In this document: in pieces, positions 46,487 to 55,812 of the stretch
Position numbering within the stretch: the stretch's first letter is position 1
How the letters are laid out: each line of letters opens with the position of its first letter
Source of the DNA: Lentimicrobiaceae bacterium
GTDB lineage: Bacteria; Bacteroidota; Bacteroidia; Bacteroidales; Lentimicrobiaceae
Length of the DNA: 64,000 nt
Direction of reading: 5' to 3'
Assembly (NCBI GenBank): GCA_020636745.1
Contig: JACJXH010000008.1
Location: forward strand, 62,001 to 126,000
Translations under genes and position numbers: made by a program
Notes under the pieces: generated by a model
Databases searched by the model: none
What the model was told of the DNA's origin: nothing
The model's input: only the letters and a program-made list of their open reading frames with translations

Positions 46487-46993
46487 TTATTTGCTTCTCT
46501 TCTGAAATACAAAGAATGCGTATCCGCTGAAAATCAGTGTGGTAATGATTTGAATCCAGATGGGGGTTGCAAAAAGCCCCGGACCAATTAAAGTCAGTGA
46601 AACAAACACAGCCTTTAATATGTAATAGGCTGTTTTGCTTAATACGATGGCACTTGCCATGGCTATAAAGTTATTTTTAATTTTTGAGCTTAGTAAAAAG
46701 AAAAGCCAGACATTGAGCGTGAGTTCTATTGTAATCAGTAGCATTTTGTAAAAAACAGGATGCGCTGACACTGCAAATGAGAACAGAGGAAGAGTTAAGG
46801 CAAGCAGGTATGCATTTCTTTTATCGCTATGCAGCATGGCCAGAATCAAAACAAGTCGCATGGGTTCAATCAAATAAACCGGAAAGTTTAAGACGTGCGA
46901 CAATGCAGGCGTAAAATAGATAAGCAGTATGGCCGCAGAGTTAATGATAATAGATCTGATTATCAGTGGTCTTGGTAAAGAAATGTTGTTCAT
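46487..46993 (-). CDS. Small multi-helix membrane protein of unknown function
   Basis: This 168-aa protein has about five hydrophobic helices (around residues 12-32, 42-55, 62-75, 82-100 and 115-160) and few charged residues. Its size and helix pattern resemble ECF-transporter substrate-binding (S) components, but I cannot match it to a named family. The gene converges with the response-regulator gene and diverges from the DUF362 gene, so it is monocistronic. A -7 element lies at 47051-47058. Its function is unknown. Confidence 0.7.
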   Translation of the reverse strand: MNNISLPRPLIIRSIIINSAAILLIYFTPALSHVLNFPVYLIEPMRLVLILAMLHSDKRNAYLLALTLPLFSFAVSAHPVFYKMLLITIELTLNVWLFFLLSSKIKNNFIAMASAIVLSKTAYYILKAVFVSLTLIGPGLFATPIWIQIITTLIFSGYAFFVFQKRSK

Positions 46994-47050
46994 GGCGAAT
47001 ACTGCGTTTTGTGAATTAATTCAGGTTTTGTCTTTTATTATGCAGGCATA

Positions 47051-47058
47051 CAAAGATA
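47051..47058 (-). promoter_or_regulatory. Putative -7 element for the small membrane protein gene
   Basis: Minus-strand TATCTTTG matches TAnnTTTG, 57 bases before the ATG at 46993. Confidence 0.42.
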
Positions 47059-47197
47059 ATTTTTTTTTGTTTCGTGCGATTTCTTGCCTTCGCTGTTTCA
47101 TTTTCTTTCAAATTGAGTATTTTTACAGTTTAATCTGATATTCCGGGCTGGAATCTTGATAAGATGTAGCTGAATTGAATGAAATTAACTGTAGTTT

Positions 47198-48115
47198 ATG
47201 AAACGTCGTGATTTTATTGCTAAAAGTGTTAGTGCCGGCATAGTGGCTGGTGCTGCCGGAAGCTTGGGTGGAATCGTAAATCTGGCCACAGCTGCGCAGG
47301 CTCAGAAAAATTGGGACTTAGTTGCTGTTCGCGACGGTGAGCCTGAAGTGATGTTTGAAAGGGCCATTGCTTCCTTGGGCGGAATGGCCAGATATGTAAA
47401 AAAAGGACAGAAAGTTGTTGTAAAACCAAATATCGGATGGGATGTTGTTCCTGAAAGAGCTGGGAATACCAACCCTAAACTGGTCGGTCGAATTGTAAAA
47501 CATTGTCTTGACGCCGGCGCTGCCGAGGTTTATGTGTTTGATAATACCTGCGATGCATGGAACCTGTGCTACAAAAATAGTGGCATTGAAAAAGCCGTAA
47601 AAGACGCCGGTGGTAAAATTGTCCCGGGAAATACGGAGAATTACTATAAACCCATAATTATCCCCCGTGGCAAGCGGTTGAAAGAAGCCAAAGTGCATGA
47701 ATTAATTCTTAATTCAGATGTGTTTATCAATGTGCCTGTATTAAAACATCATAGCTCGGCAAGTCTTTCTCTTTCAATGAAAAATTTAATGGGAGTCGTT
47801 TGGGACAGAGGTTATTGGCACAGGAATGATTTGCATCAATGCATTGCTGACTTTGTTTCCTGGCGCAAACCTACCCTGAATATTATTGATGGTTACCGAG
47901 TGATGATGCGCAACGGGCCTCGGGGCGTTTCTACTGCTGATGTTGTTACAATGAAACAAATGATAGTTTCAGCTGATATTGTTGCTGCTGATGCTGCTGC
48001 TGCACGCATTTTCGGAAGTAAACCTGAAGAGATTGATCATATCAGAATTGCCCATGAAATGAAACTGGGAAATATGTTGTTGGATCAACTCACCATAAAC
48101 AGAATTAAAATCTGA
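47198..48115 (+). CDS. DUF362 protein with twin-arginine signal
   Basis: This 305-aa exported protein has an N-terminal twin-arginine signal (KRRDFI, then a hydrophobic stretch to about residue 33). The DUF362 domain follows, with VVKPNIGW (about 70-77), VFDNTCDAW, FINVPVLKHHSSASLSLSMKNLMG and the C-terminal AADAAAARIFG. Two cysteines (in DNTCDAWNLC) are present, but no ferredoxin motif. DUF362 proteins often partner with Fe-S proteins. Here the next gene starts 1 base after the stop and encodes a membrane polyferredoxin, so the pair is very probably a complex outside or across the inner membrane. The reaction is unknown. Confidence 0.88.
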   Translation: MKRRDFIAKSVSAGIVAGAAGSLGGIVNLATAAQAQKNWDLVAVRDGEPEVMFERAIASLGGMARYVKKGQKVVVKPNIGWDVVPERAGNTNPKLVGRIVKHCLDAGAAEVYVFDNTCDAWNLCYKNSGIEKAVKDAGGKIVPGNTENYYKPIIIPRGKRLKEAKVHELILNSDVFINVPVLKHHSSASLSLSMKNLMGVVWDRGYWHRNDLHQCIADFVSWRKPTLNIIDGYRVMMRNGPRGVSTADVVTMKQMIVSADIVAADAAAARIFGSKPEEIDHIRIAHEMKLGNMLLDQLTINRIKI

Positions 48116-48116
48116 T

Positions 48117-49691
48117 ATGCATCGGTTATCCTGGCTCAAGGCTGTTCGTGTAGCCGTTTCAATGCTATTCTTTCTTTCGGTAGGGTTGATTTTTATTGAT
48201 TTAGTGCAGTGGATTCCGGTAAAAATTATCAACGCCATTACCTGGACACAATATGCCCCTTCTTTGATTAGTTTCTTTACTTCTCCCGGTTTCGCAGCCG
48301 CAGGTTTTATCCTTTTTACTATTCTTACACTGCTTTTGGGAAGAGTTTATTGTTCTTCTGTTTGTCCGTTAGGAACTTTTCAGGATATTATTTACAGGAT
48401 GGGCCGACGGTTTTTTAAACAAAAACCTTTAAAGTATTCAAAGCCCAAAAATATACTGAGGTATACCGTGCTTGTTGCCGTAATCATTTCATTTATATCC
48501 GGTACATCACTTCTGCTTTCGCTTCTGGATCCTTACAGTAATTTTGGAAGAATTACAGGTGATATTTTCAGACCCGCTTTTCAATTTGTGTCAAATAGCC
48601 TGGCAGCTGTACTTGAGCGACAGGATATTTTTTGGCTGGCCCGAAAAGATTTAAAAGGGATTCATACATCGTCGGTTGTTTTTGCATCGGGCTTTCTTTT
48701 TCTGGTAGTGATCATGTCCTTTTCACGCGGACGGCTCTTTTGTAATACGCTTTGTCCTGTTGGTGCTTTACTCAGTATTTTCTCCCGGGGCTCCCGCTTG
48801 CGGATTGTACTTGATAAATCGAGCTGCAATAGCTGCGGCCAGTGCAGTAAGGTGTGTAAAGCCCAGTGTATCGACATTAAAAGCAAAGAGGTGGATTTTA
48901 CAAGGTGTGTGGCTTGCTTCAATTGTTTAAGCGCCTGCCCTTCTGATGGTGTCTTGTATTCTTCACGGAAAAGTACGCCCTATATTCCTGAAGATGAGAA
49001 ATTACAGGCAAGCTCCGGCAAACGCAGAACCATTTTAAAGGCCATTTTATTAACAACAGCATTTACATCTGTTAAGGCATTTGCAACCCGGTTAAAGGGC
49101 GGCGAAAAACCTACCGAAATTCCTGAAGATAAAAAGCTGGTTGCTACTCCGCCTGGCTCTGGTAGTCATGAACATTTTAATTTATTCTGTACGGCCTGTC
49201 ATTTATGTGTGAGTGCTTGTCCGACTCAGGTTTTGCAACCTTCCTTTTTACAGTACGGACTTCATGGGCTGATGCAACCTTACATGGATTATCATTCAGG
49301 ATTTTGCAATTTTGAATGTACACTTTGTGCAGAAATTTGCCCGGCTGATGCTATTAAAATAGTGAAACCTGAGCAAAAAAAGAGGGTTCAACTTGGAGTG
49401 GCCCATTTTATTGAGAAAAACTGCGTGGTTTACACTGACAATACTGCTTGCGGAGCCTGTTCCGAACATTGCCCTACAAAGGCTGTAAACATGGTTCCTT
49501 ATAAAAATGGCCTGACAATTCCTGAAGTCAATGATAAAATTTGCATTGGCTGTGGCGCATGTGAATATGCTTGTCCAACCAGGCCTTACCGCTCTATCTT
49601 TGTTGAAGGAAACGCTGTTCATCAATTGGCTGATGAGCCTGTTCAGGAAAAAATTGAACTTCAAAAGACCACAGAAGATTTTCCTTTCTGA
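48117..49691 (+). CDS. Membrane polyferredoxin (NapH-like with C-terminal ferredoxin clusters)
   Basis: This 524-aa protein has an N-terminal NapH/CcoG-like membrane part with about four helices and two CX3CP motifs (CSSVCPLG, CNTLCPVG). A first cytoplasmic or periplasmic pair of [4Fe-4S] motifs follows (CNSCGQCSKVC, CVACFNCLSAC). A hydrophobic stretch after KRRTILKAILL (about 305-325) could be another helix. Then come four more cluster motifs (CTACHLCVSAC, CNFECTLCAEIC, CGACSEHC, CIGCGACEYAC). It appears to fuse a NapH-like quinol-linked core with a NapG/NapF-like ferredoxin. It is translated right after the DUF362 gene and would move electrons between quinones and that protein. Confidence 0.9.
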   Translation: MHRLSWLKAVRVAVSMLFFLSVGLIFIDLVQWIPVKIINAITWTQYAPSLISFFTSPGFAAAGFILFTILTLLLGRVYCSSVCPLGTFQDIIYRMGRRFFKQKPLKYSKPKNILRYTVLVAVIISFISGTSLLLSLLDPYSNFGRITGDIFRPAFQFVSNSLAAVLERQDIFWLARKDLKGIHTSSVVFASGFLFLVVIMSFSRGRLFCNTLCPVGALLSIFSRGSRLRIVLDKSSCNSCGQCSKVCKAQCIDIKSKEVDFTRCVACFNCLSACPSDGVLYSSRKSTPYIPEDEKLQASSGKRRTILKAILLTTAFTSVKAFATRLKGGEKPTEIPEDKKLVATPPGSGSHEHFNLFCTACHLCVSACPTQVLQPSFLQYGLHGLMQPYMDYHSGFCNFECTLCAEICPADAIKIVKPEQKKRVQLGVAHFIEKNCVVYTDNTACGACSEHCPTKAVNMVPYKNGLTIPEVNDKICIGCGACEYACPTRPYRSIFVEGNAVHQLADEPVQEKIELQKTTEDFPF

Positions 49692-49821
49692 TAAGACAAA
49701 ACGTAGATTTTATACCCCATTCCTGTTTTGTCAGTAACATTTTGTTCGATAAATCCATGGGTGTATTCCTGGAAAGAATCATACATTTTATTTGTCAATT
49801 CAACAGATTGCCCCAAAAAAA

Positions 49822-49842
49822 AGAGCCGTAATTGACGGCTCT
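49822..49842 (-). terminator. Terminator of the dihydroorotate-dehydrogenase-like gene
   Basis: An 8-base stem (49822-49829 with 49835-49842) with a 5-base loop; on the minus strand it is followed by a long T-run (the A-run at about 49815-49821). Confidence 0.85.
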
Positions 49843-49864
49843 CTTTATAGGTGATTGTATGTTT

Positions 49865-50878
49865 TTAAGACATTGTGTATTTCTTAAAAATCTGGTCGGA
49901 ATGGAGCAGAAGATCAATGTATTGAGCTCTCTTGTAAATGTATGGGTCTTTGACATTGGCTTTGGATAATTTGCCTCTGAAGGCTTCAAGGCTATCAAAA
50001 CCATGTTTAGACATAAATTTCTCGAGGTCAGCCAGAATATTTGTAATGGTCTCAGGCTTTTGCTTGTATAAAACACTTACAATTTGCACTGTGTCGGTTC
50101 CGGCAAGTATCATTTTGGCTATATCGCTGCCAGTGTAAACTCCCGATGAACCGCAAATGGATGCATTTGTGTTTTTATATAATAATCCGGCATATCTTAA
50201 AGCGAGTTTGTAATCACCTTCATTGCTCAGATTAAAGGGGGTGCTGTGTTGCAATGAATCGAGATTAATGTCAGGTTCAAACATTCTGTTAAAAAGCACA
50301 AAGGCTTTTGCACCTGCTTTTTCCATACGTTTGATAACCTGTAACGGATTGCTGTAAAACGGGCTAAGTTTTACACTTACAGGGATTTTTACCTTTTTAC
50401 AAACCTGTTCTACAACCGAAACCTGTTCGTCTTCAATTGATTTTGCATCGGTTTCAAAGTCGCGCGGAACAGAGAAAAAATTCAATTCAAGTCCGTCAAC
50501 TCCTGTTTTTTCGATAAGTCCGGCGTACTCAACCCAGGTGTCGCTGAAAACACAGTTTAAACTTGCAATTAAAGGAATGTTGACCGACTCTTTTGCCTCT
50601 TTTAGCTTCAGAAGATGTTCTTCTGGTCCGGCATGTTCCATTCCAGGATAAAGGCTTATCATTTCAGCGTTGCGTTCGTTATACAGCTCCATTTCGTCCT
50701 GAAACTGTATGCTTTCCAATTGTATTTGCTCTTCAAACAAAGATTTGTAAACAACAGCTGCAGCCCCGGCTTCTTCAAGCCTGCGCAACATCTCAATGTT
50801 GTTTACCATATTGCTTGAACCCACAATTATTGGATTCTTTAGCTGAATACCCATGTAATTCACTGCCAGTTTTGTCAT
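49865..50878 (-). CDS. Dihydroorotate dehydrogenase-like FMN protein
   Basis: This 337-aa TIM-barrel flavoprotein is of the dihydroorotate-dehydrogenase-like (PRK07565) group. Segments include YMGIQLKNPIIVGSSN near the start, SLNCVFSDTWVEYA, ICGSSGVYTGSDIAKMILAG (phosphate-binding for FMN) and VQIVSVLY. The position of the class I catalytic cysteine (usually NISCPN) reads NFFSVPRD, so the true enzyme's Cys is absent and pyrimidine synthesis is unlikely. I took the ATG at 50878, since the open frame upstream has no resemblance to the family. It lies back to back with nifJ, and in many Bacteroidota it neighbours that gene. Its substrate is unknown. Confidence 0.87.
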   Translation of the reverse strand: MTKLAVNYMGIQLKNPIIVGSSNMVNNIEMLRRLEEAGAAAVVYKSLFEEQIQLESIQFQDEMELYNERNAEMISLYPGMEHAGPEEHLLKLKEAKESVNIPLIASLNCVFSDTWVEYAGLIEKTGVDGLELNFFSVPRDFETDAKSIEDEQVSVVEQVCKKVKIPVSVKLSPFYSNPLQVIKRMEKAGAKAFVLFNRMFEPDINLDSLQHSTPFNLSNEGDYKLALRYAGLLYKNTNASICGSSGVYTGSDIAKMILAGTDTVQIVSVLYKQKPETITNILADLEKFMSKHGFDSLEAFRGKLSKANVKDPYIYKRAQYIDLLLHSDQIFKKYTMS

Positions 50879-51347
50879 ATGAAATCTCCTTGTGTGATTA
50901 ATTTGCACTTGAATCGTTCGTATAACAATGAGTGAAAGGATTTTGTTCTCATTGATTTTGATTTTTATTTTTTGATAAGTCAAATTGTATAAAGGTGTCA
51001 CACTTTTTTGGGGTCATTAAAATGATGAAGCAGGTTTTCATTTTTTTTTGGAAGAGGAAGGCATTTTTTTAGGGTCCAACTTCTCATTTCGGCCTGTTAT
51101 GTTTTTACACTAACGAATTGCGAATGCCTACAAACATCTATTGCGGAGCATATGTAGACTCTCTTCATTGTTGTTTTAGTGTGTGTAAATTGGTTAAAAA
51201 TCTTAATTAAATTGAATATAAATAGAGGGTTTTCGATATAAAGGTGATTGATTTTTGGCCTCAATTCTCTATAAATAAGTAATTTTGCGGTGCTTTTTAA
51301 GAAAGAGTGCGAGTAATTGTTAATGAGCGTTTTAAACAAAAACTAAA
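50879..51347. other. Divergent intergenic region upstream of nifJ
   Basis: 469 AT-rich bases. A -7 element for nifJ lies at 51280-51287. A loose inverted repeat TTGTTAA ... TTTAAACAA flanks 51317-51339, but its spacing does not fit Rex. No gene or terminator is seen. Confidence 0.55.
51280..51287 (+). promoter_or_regulatory. Putative -7 element for nifJ
   Basis: TAATTTTG matches TAnnTTTG; a TTG lies at 51255-51257, 22 bases upstream, slightly wide. The ATG at 51348 leaves a leader of about 55 bases. Confidence 0.5.
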
Positions 51348-54300
51348 ATGACAAAAAAGAAAAATTTTGTTACGTGTGACGGAAATTATGCCGCTGCGCA
51401 CATTGCTTACATGTTTAGCGAAGTAGCTGCTATTTACCCTATCACGCCATCTTCAACCATGGCAGAGTACGTAGATGAGTGGGCTGCTCATGGACGGAAA
51501 AACATTTTTGGTGAAACTGTAAAAGTTGCAGAAATGCAATCGGAAGCTGGTGCTGCCGGAGCTGTTCATGGCTCTCTTCAGGCTGGAGCCTTAACAACAA
51601 CCTATACTGCTTCGCAGGGATTGTTGCTGATGATTCCGAATATGTATAAGATCTCCGGTGAATTGCTGCCGGGAGTATTCCATGTTTCTGCAAGAAGTCT
51701 CGCAGCACAGGCCCTGTCAATTTTTGGTGATCATTCTGATGTTTATTCTACTCGTCAGACTGGTTTTGCAATGCTGGCAACAGGTAGCGTACAGGAGATT
51801 CTTGACCTGGCAGGGGTTGCCCATCTGACCTCCATTAAATCAAGAGTGCCGTTTTTACATTTCTTCGATGGTTTCCGTACTTCACATGAGATTCAGAAAG
51901 CTGAAGCTCCTTCAACCGAAGATATGGCTGCATTGCTTGATTGGGATGCCCTTAAAGCTTTCCGTGAACGCGCATTAAATCCGGAGCACCCTGTTACCAG
52001 AGGTACAGCTCAGAACCCTGATATCTACTTCCAGTCTCGCGAAGCCGCTAATAAATTTTACGATGTGCTTCCCGATATGGTTGAGGATTATATGCGTCAG
52101 ATTACCAAACTAACCGGACGTGAATATCATCCGTTTACCTATTATGGTGCACCTGATGCTGAAAATGTTTTGATTGCCATGGGATCTATTACCGATACCA
52201 TTAAAGAGGTAATTGATCATCTGAATGCCAAAGGTGAAAAAACCGGCCTTGTGTCTGTACATCTTTACAGGCCTTTCTCAGCTAAATATTTCTTCAATGT
52301 AATGCCGAAAAGCGCCAAACGCATTTGCGTTCTCGACAGAACCAAAGAGCCGGGTGCTAATGGAGAACCGCTTTACCTTGACGTAAAAGAACTGTTTTAT
52401 GACAGAGCCGAAAAGCCAATTATTATCGGCGGACGTTATGGTTTAAGCTCCAAAGACACCACTCCGGCTATGATTATTTCTGTAATCAATAACCTGAAAA
52501 GTGCAGAGCCTAAAAACAGATTTACCGTGGGTATTGTTGATGATGTAACTTTTACATCATTGCCAATGCTTCCTGAAATTGACCTGGCTCCCAAAGGAAC
52601 TTTCCAGGCTAAATTTTATGGAATTGGTGCTGATGGTACCGTGGGCGCAAATAAAAACTCTATTAAAATTATTGGCGATACTACCGATAAATACTGTCAG
52701 GCTTATTTTGCTTATGACTCCAAAAAATCAGGTGGTGTAACAACTTCCCATCTTCGTTTTGGTGATAATCAGATTCGTTCACCATATCTGGTAAATACAC
52801 CTGATTTTGTTGCATGTCATGTTCCTGCTTATCTCGATAAGTATGATATGCTGAGAGGATTAAAAAAAGGTGGAACATTCCTGCTCAACAGTATCTGGAA
52901 TGCCGAAGAAACCAAAAATCACCTGCCTGACTATATGAAAAAGTATATGGCAGACAATGATATCAATTTCTACATCATCAATGCTACTGAAATTGCTGAA
53001 GAAATTGGACTTGGTGGCCGCACAAATACTATCATGCAATCAACTTTCTTCAAAATTTCTGAGGTTATTCCTTATGCTACTGCTGTAGATTATATGAAAA
53101 AGGCAGTTGTGAAGGACTTCGGTCGTAAGGGTGAAGAAATTGTGAAGATGAATCATGCAGCTATTGATCGTGGAGGTGAAGCTGTTAAAGTAGAAATTCC
53201 TGAAGAATGGAAATCTATTGAGGTTGTTGCTGCCCATGTTGAAAACGATGCCCCTGATTTTATCAAAAATGTAGTCGAACCTATCAATGCTATGAAGGGT
53301 GATTTATTGCCTGTAAGTGCATTCCTGGGTCGCGAAGATGGTACTTTCCCTGCCGGTACAACTGCTTACGAAAAACGCGGTATTGCTGTAAATGTACCTA
53401 AATGGGTGTCTGACAATTGTATCCAGTGTAACCAGTGTGCCTATGTTTGCCCTCACGCCTGTATCCGTCCTTTCCTTATTGATGAAGAGGAAATGAAAGG
53501 CTTGCCTGTAGGTACTCCGGCGCTTAAAGCTATTCCAAAAACATTCGAAGGACTTAAATTCAGAATTCAATTAAGCCCGCTTGATTGTACTGGTTGTGGA
53601 AATTGCGTAGACGTATGTCCGGCCAAAACCAAAGCACTTGTCATGGAGCCACTTGAAAGTCAGATGGAGCAAAATGACCTTTGGAATGTTATTTCTAAAT
53701 CTGTTTCTTATAAAGATACAATCGTGTCAAAAGAACAGAATGTTAAAAATAGCCAGTTTGCCCAGCCACTGTTCGAGTTCTCAGGAGCATGTTCAGGTTG
53801 CGGTGAAACACCATATATTAAACTGATTACTCAGCTTTATGGCGACAGAATGATGGTTGCCAATGCTACTGGTTGTTCTTCAATTTATGGTGGTTCAGCT
53901 CCTTCAACTCCTTATACTACAAATGCAAAAGGAGAAGGTCCTGCATGGGCTAATTCATTGTTTGAAGATAATGCAGAATATGGATTTGGAATGGCTACAG
54001 CCGTTTCGAAGCTGCGCGATCGCATTGCTCAGCGCATGGAAATTATCATCAATGGCGATGCAAAGGCAGCTCTCAAAGAAGCTTGTCAGGAATGGATTGC
54101 TGGTAAAAATGATGCAGTGAAATCGCGCGAAGCATCAGCTAAAGTGCTTGATTTACTCAAGGATGAAACATCTGATGTTGCCAAAGAATTGCTGGCACTG
54201 AAACAGTATTTCGTTAAGAAATCAATCTGGATGTTTGGTGGCGACGGTTGGGCATATGATATTGGATATGGCGGACTTGACCATGTGATTGCCTCTGGCG

Positions 54301-54884
54301 AAGATGTTAATCTGCTTGTGCTTGATACCGAAGTTTATTCCAATACAGGAGGACAGGCTTCCAAATCTACACCTGTTGGCGCCATTGCCAAGTTTGCAGC
54401 AAGCGGTAAGAAAGTAAGAAAGAAAGATTTGGGCATGATGGCCATGAGTTATGGTTATGTTTACGTTGCCCAGGTTGCCATGGGTGCCAACCAATCACAG
54501 TATCTTAAAGCACTGCGTGAGGCCGAAGCTTATCCCGGACCATCTGTCATTATTGCCTATTCTCCTTGTATCAATCATGGTATCAGGGCTGGCATGGGTA
54601 AAGCTCAGGAACAGCAGGCCAATGCAGTTGAATCGGGTTATTGGGCACTTTACAGATTTAATCCGCTTCTTGAAAAAGAAGGAAAAAATCCATTCCAGCT
54701 TGATTCAAAAGAGCCTGATTTTAGCAAATTCCAGAACTTCCTTGAATCAGAGGTACGCTATACTTCACTCAAAAAGTCATTCCCGGCCGAAGCTGCAGAG
54801 CTATTCTCTGCTGCCGAGGATAATGCCAAATGGCGTTATTATGGCTACAGACGGATGAGTGAAATGGATTTTACTCCCAGATAA
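51348..54884 (+). CDS. nifJ: Pyruvate:ferredoxin (flavodoxin) oxidoreductase
   Basis: This 1178-aa single-chain enzyme turns pyruvate, CoA and oxidised ferredoxin into acetyl-CoA, CO2 and reduced ferredoxin. N-terminal domains I and II are recognisable (YPITPSSTMAEYVDEWAA, GQAALSIF-like segments, NVLIAMGSITDTIKEV). Two [4Fe-4S] motifs lie near residues 690-760 (CIQCNQCAYVC, CTGCGNCVDVC). A third cluster is near 805 (CSGCGETPY) and a C-terminal Cys supplies its fourth ligand. The thiamine diphosphate motif (GGDGWAYDIGYGG) is near 965. Length is normal. It has a terminator and is the probable source of reduced ferredoxin for the hydrogenase. Confidence 0.97.
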   Translation: MTKKKNFVTCDGNYAAAHIAYMFSEVAAIYPITPSSTMAEYVDEWAAHGRKNIFGETVKVAEMQSEAGAAGAVHGSLQAGALTTTYTASQGLLLMIPNMYKISGELLPGVFHVSARSLAAQALSIFGDHSDVYSTRQTGFAMLATGSVQEILDLAGVAHLTSIKSRVPFLHFFDGFRTSHEIQKAEAPSTEDMAALLDWDALKAFRERALNPEHPVTRGTAQNPDIYFQSREAANKFYDVLPDMVEDYMRQITKLTGREYHPFTYYGAPDAENVLIAMGSITDTIKEVIDHLNAKGEKTGLVSVHLYRPFSAKYFFNVMPKSAKRICVLDRTKEPGANGEPLYLDVKELFYDRAEKPIIIGGRYGLSSKDTTPAMIISVINNLKSAEPKNRFTVGIVDDVTFTSLPMLPEIDLAPKGTFQAKFYGIGADGTVGANKNSIKIIGDTTDKYCQAYFAYDSKKSGGVTTSHLRFGDNQIRSPYLVNTPDFVACHVPAYLDKYDMLRGLKKGGTFLLNSIWNAEETKNHLPDYMKKYMADNDINFYIINATEIAEEIGLGGRTNTIMQSTFFKISEVIPYATAVDYMKKAVVKDFGRKGEEIVKMNHAAIDRGGEAVKVEIPEEWKSIEVVAAHVENDAPDFIKNVVEPINAMKGDLLPVSAFLGREDGTFPAGTTAYEKRGIAVNVPKWVSDNCIQCNQCAYVCPHACIRPFLIDEEEMKGLPVGTPALKAIPKTFEGLKFRIQLSPLDCTGCGNCVDVCPAKTKALVMEPLESQMEQNDLWNVISKSVSYKDTIVSKEQNVKNSQFAQPLFEFSGACSGCGETPYIKLITQLYGDRMMVANATGCSSIYGGSAPSTPYTTNAKGEGPAWANSLFEDNAEYGFGMATAVSKLRDRIAQRMEIIINGDAKAALKEACQEWIAGKNDAVKSREASAKVLDLLKDETSDVAKELLALKQYFVKKSIWMFGGDGWAYDIGYGGLDHVIASGEDVNLLVLDTEVYSNTGGQASKSTPVGAIAKFAASGKKVRKKDLGMMAMSYGYVYVAQVAMGANQSQYLKALREAEAYPGPSVIIAYSPCINHGIRAGMGKAQEQQANAVESGYWALYRFNPLLEKEGKNPFQLDSKEPDFSKFQNFLESEVRYTSLKKSFPAEAAELFSAAEDNAKWRYYGYRRMSEMDFTPR

Positions 54885-54909
54885 TCGTTTTTCCTTTCAA
54901 AGGAATATG

Positions 54910-54917
54910 TAACTTTG
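54910..54917 (+). promoter_or_regulatory. Possible -7 element overlapping the nifJ terminator
   Basis: TAACTTTG matches TAnnTTTG and abuts the hairpin at 54918. If used, transcription of the lipoprotein gene would begin within the terminator stem. Confidence 0.3.
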
Positions 54918-54939
54918 AAGCCGGGATTTTTCCCGGCTT
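54918..54939 (+). terminator. Rho-independent terminator of nifJ
   Basis: A perfect 9-base GC-rich stem (54918-54926 with 54931-54939) with a TTTT loop, followed by a T-run. Confidence 0.9.
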
Positions 54940-54956
54940 TTTATTTTTAAACAATC

Positions 54957-55811
54957 ATGAAACATATCTTATACCTGGCTACTGCTATCATTTTAATTAC
55001 ATCCTGCAAACAGGAAAAAAGTAATAACAAAGCGCAGAATGATTTAAAATCAATTCATGAAACAACTTTAAAGTCAGCTGATTCTTCGGCAAATAACAAG
55101 TTGGGCAATGAATACATGGTACTTGGTACATTGTATCAGCAAAAGGCCGGTGAATACCGGGCATTGTGCTATCAGGCCTTTAACCTTGGCAAATTAATGC
55201 TTGATGCTGATTTGAAAGATGCTTCTGTTGATAAACATCGTATTGTAATTCTTGATGTTGATGAAACAGTGTTGGATAACAGCCCTTTTCAGGCAAAGTG
55301 CATCAAGGAAGGGACTAATTATCCGGTAAACTGGGATGAATGGTGTAAAAAATCGTCGGCTATGCCGTTACCGGGCGTTCTCGATTTTCTGAGTTATGCC
55401 AAATCTAACGGTGTGAGTATTTATTATGTAACTAACAGAAAGTCACACCTGAAAGAAGCTACAATTAATAATTTAGTTGTAATGGGTTTTCCGCAGGCTG
55501 ATGCCGAACATGTGATTACCAGGACAACAGATGATAGCAAAGAGGGCAGGAGGCAGGAACTGGCATCAAAATATCATATCTCACTGCTGTTTGGTGATAA
55601 TCTGAATGATTTCTCCAATGTGTTTGAAAAGAAAGATTCATATACCAGAGCTGCCAGCGTGGATGAGTATAAAAATGAGTTTGGAAGGAGGTTTATTGTT
55701 CTGCCAAATGCTATGTATGGTGATTGGGAATTAGCCCTTTACAATTATGATTCAAAGTTGAGTGATTCCACTAAGTCTGCTCTCAGGCATGAGGCTTTGA
55801 CGGGTTTTTAA
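54957..55811 (+). CDS. 5'-nucleotidase / acid phosphatase lipoprotein (e(P4) family)
   Basis: This 284-aa HAD-superfamily phosphatase is exported as a lipoprotein: the signal peptide ends at the lipobox ITSC (about residues 14-17). The HAD nucleophile motif is LDVDETVLDNSPF, with the second Asp acting as acid/base. The segment YYVTNR holds motif II, and LLFGDNLNDF holds motif III/IV acidic residues. The family (Haemophilus e(P4)) removes phosphate from nucleotides such as NMN, letting cells take up the nucleoside. It would sit in the periplasmic face of the outer or inner membrane. It is a single gene between nifJ and a convergent gene. Confidence 0.9.
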   Translation: MKHILYLATAIILITSCKQEKSNNKAQNDLKSIHETTLKSADSSANNKLGNEYMVLGTLYQQKAGEYRALCYQAFNLGKLMLDADLKDASVDKHRIVILDVDETVLDNSPFQAKCIKEGTNYPVNWDEWCKKSSAMPLPGVLDFLSYAKSNGVSIYYVTNRKSHLKEATINNLVVMGFPQADAEHVITRTTDDSKEGRRQELASKYHISLLFGDNLNDFSNVFEKKDSYTRAASVDEYKNEFGRRFIVLPNAMYGDWELALYNYDSKLSDSTKSALRHEALTGF

Positions 55812-55812
55812 G

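Noticed and set aside
51317..51339. Inverted repeat TTGTTAA ... TTTAAACAA upstream of nifJ as a Rex site
   Set aside because: The half-sites are about 7 bases apart and unequal, unlike the 4-base spacing of the hyd palindromes; AT-rich chance is likely.
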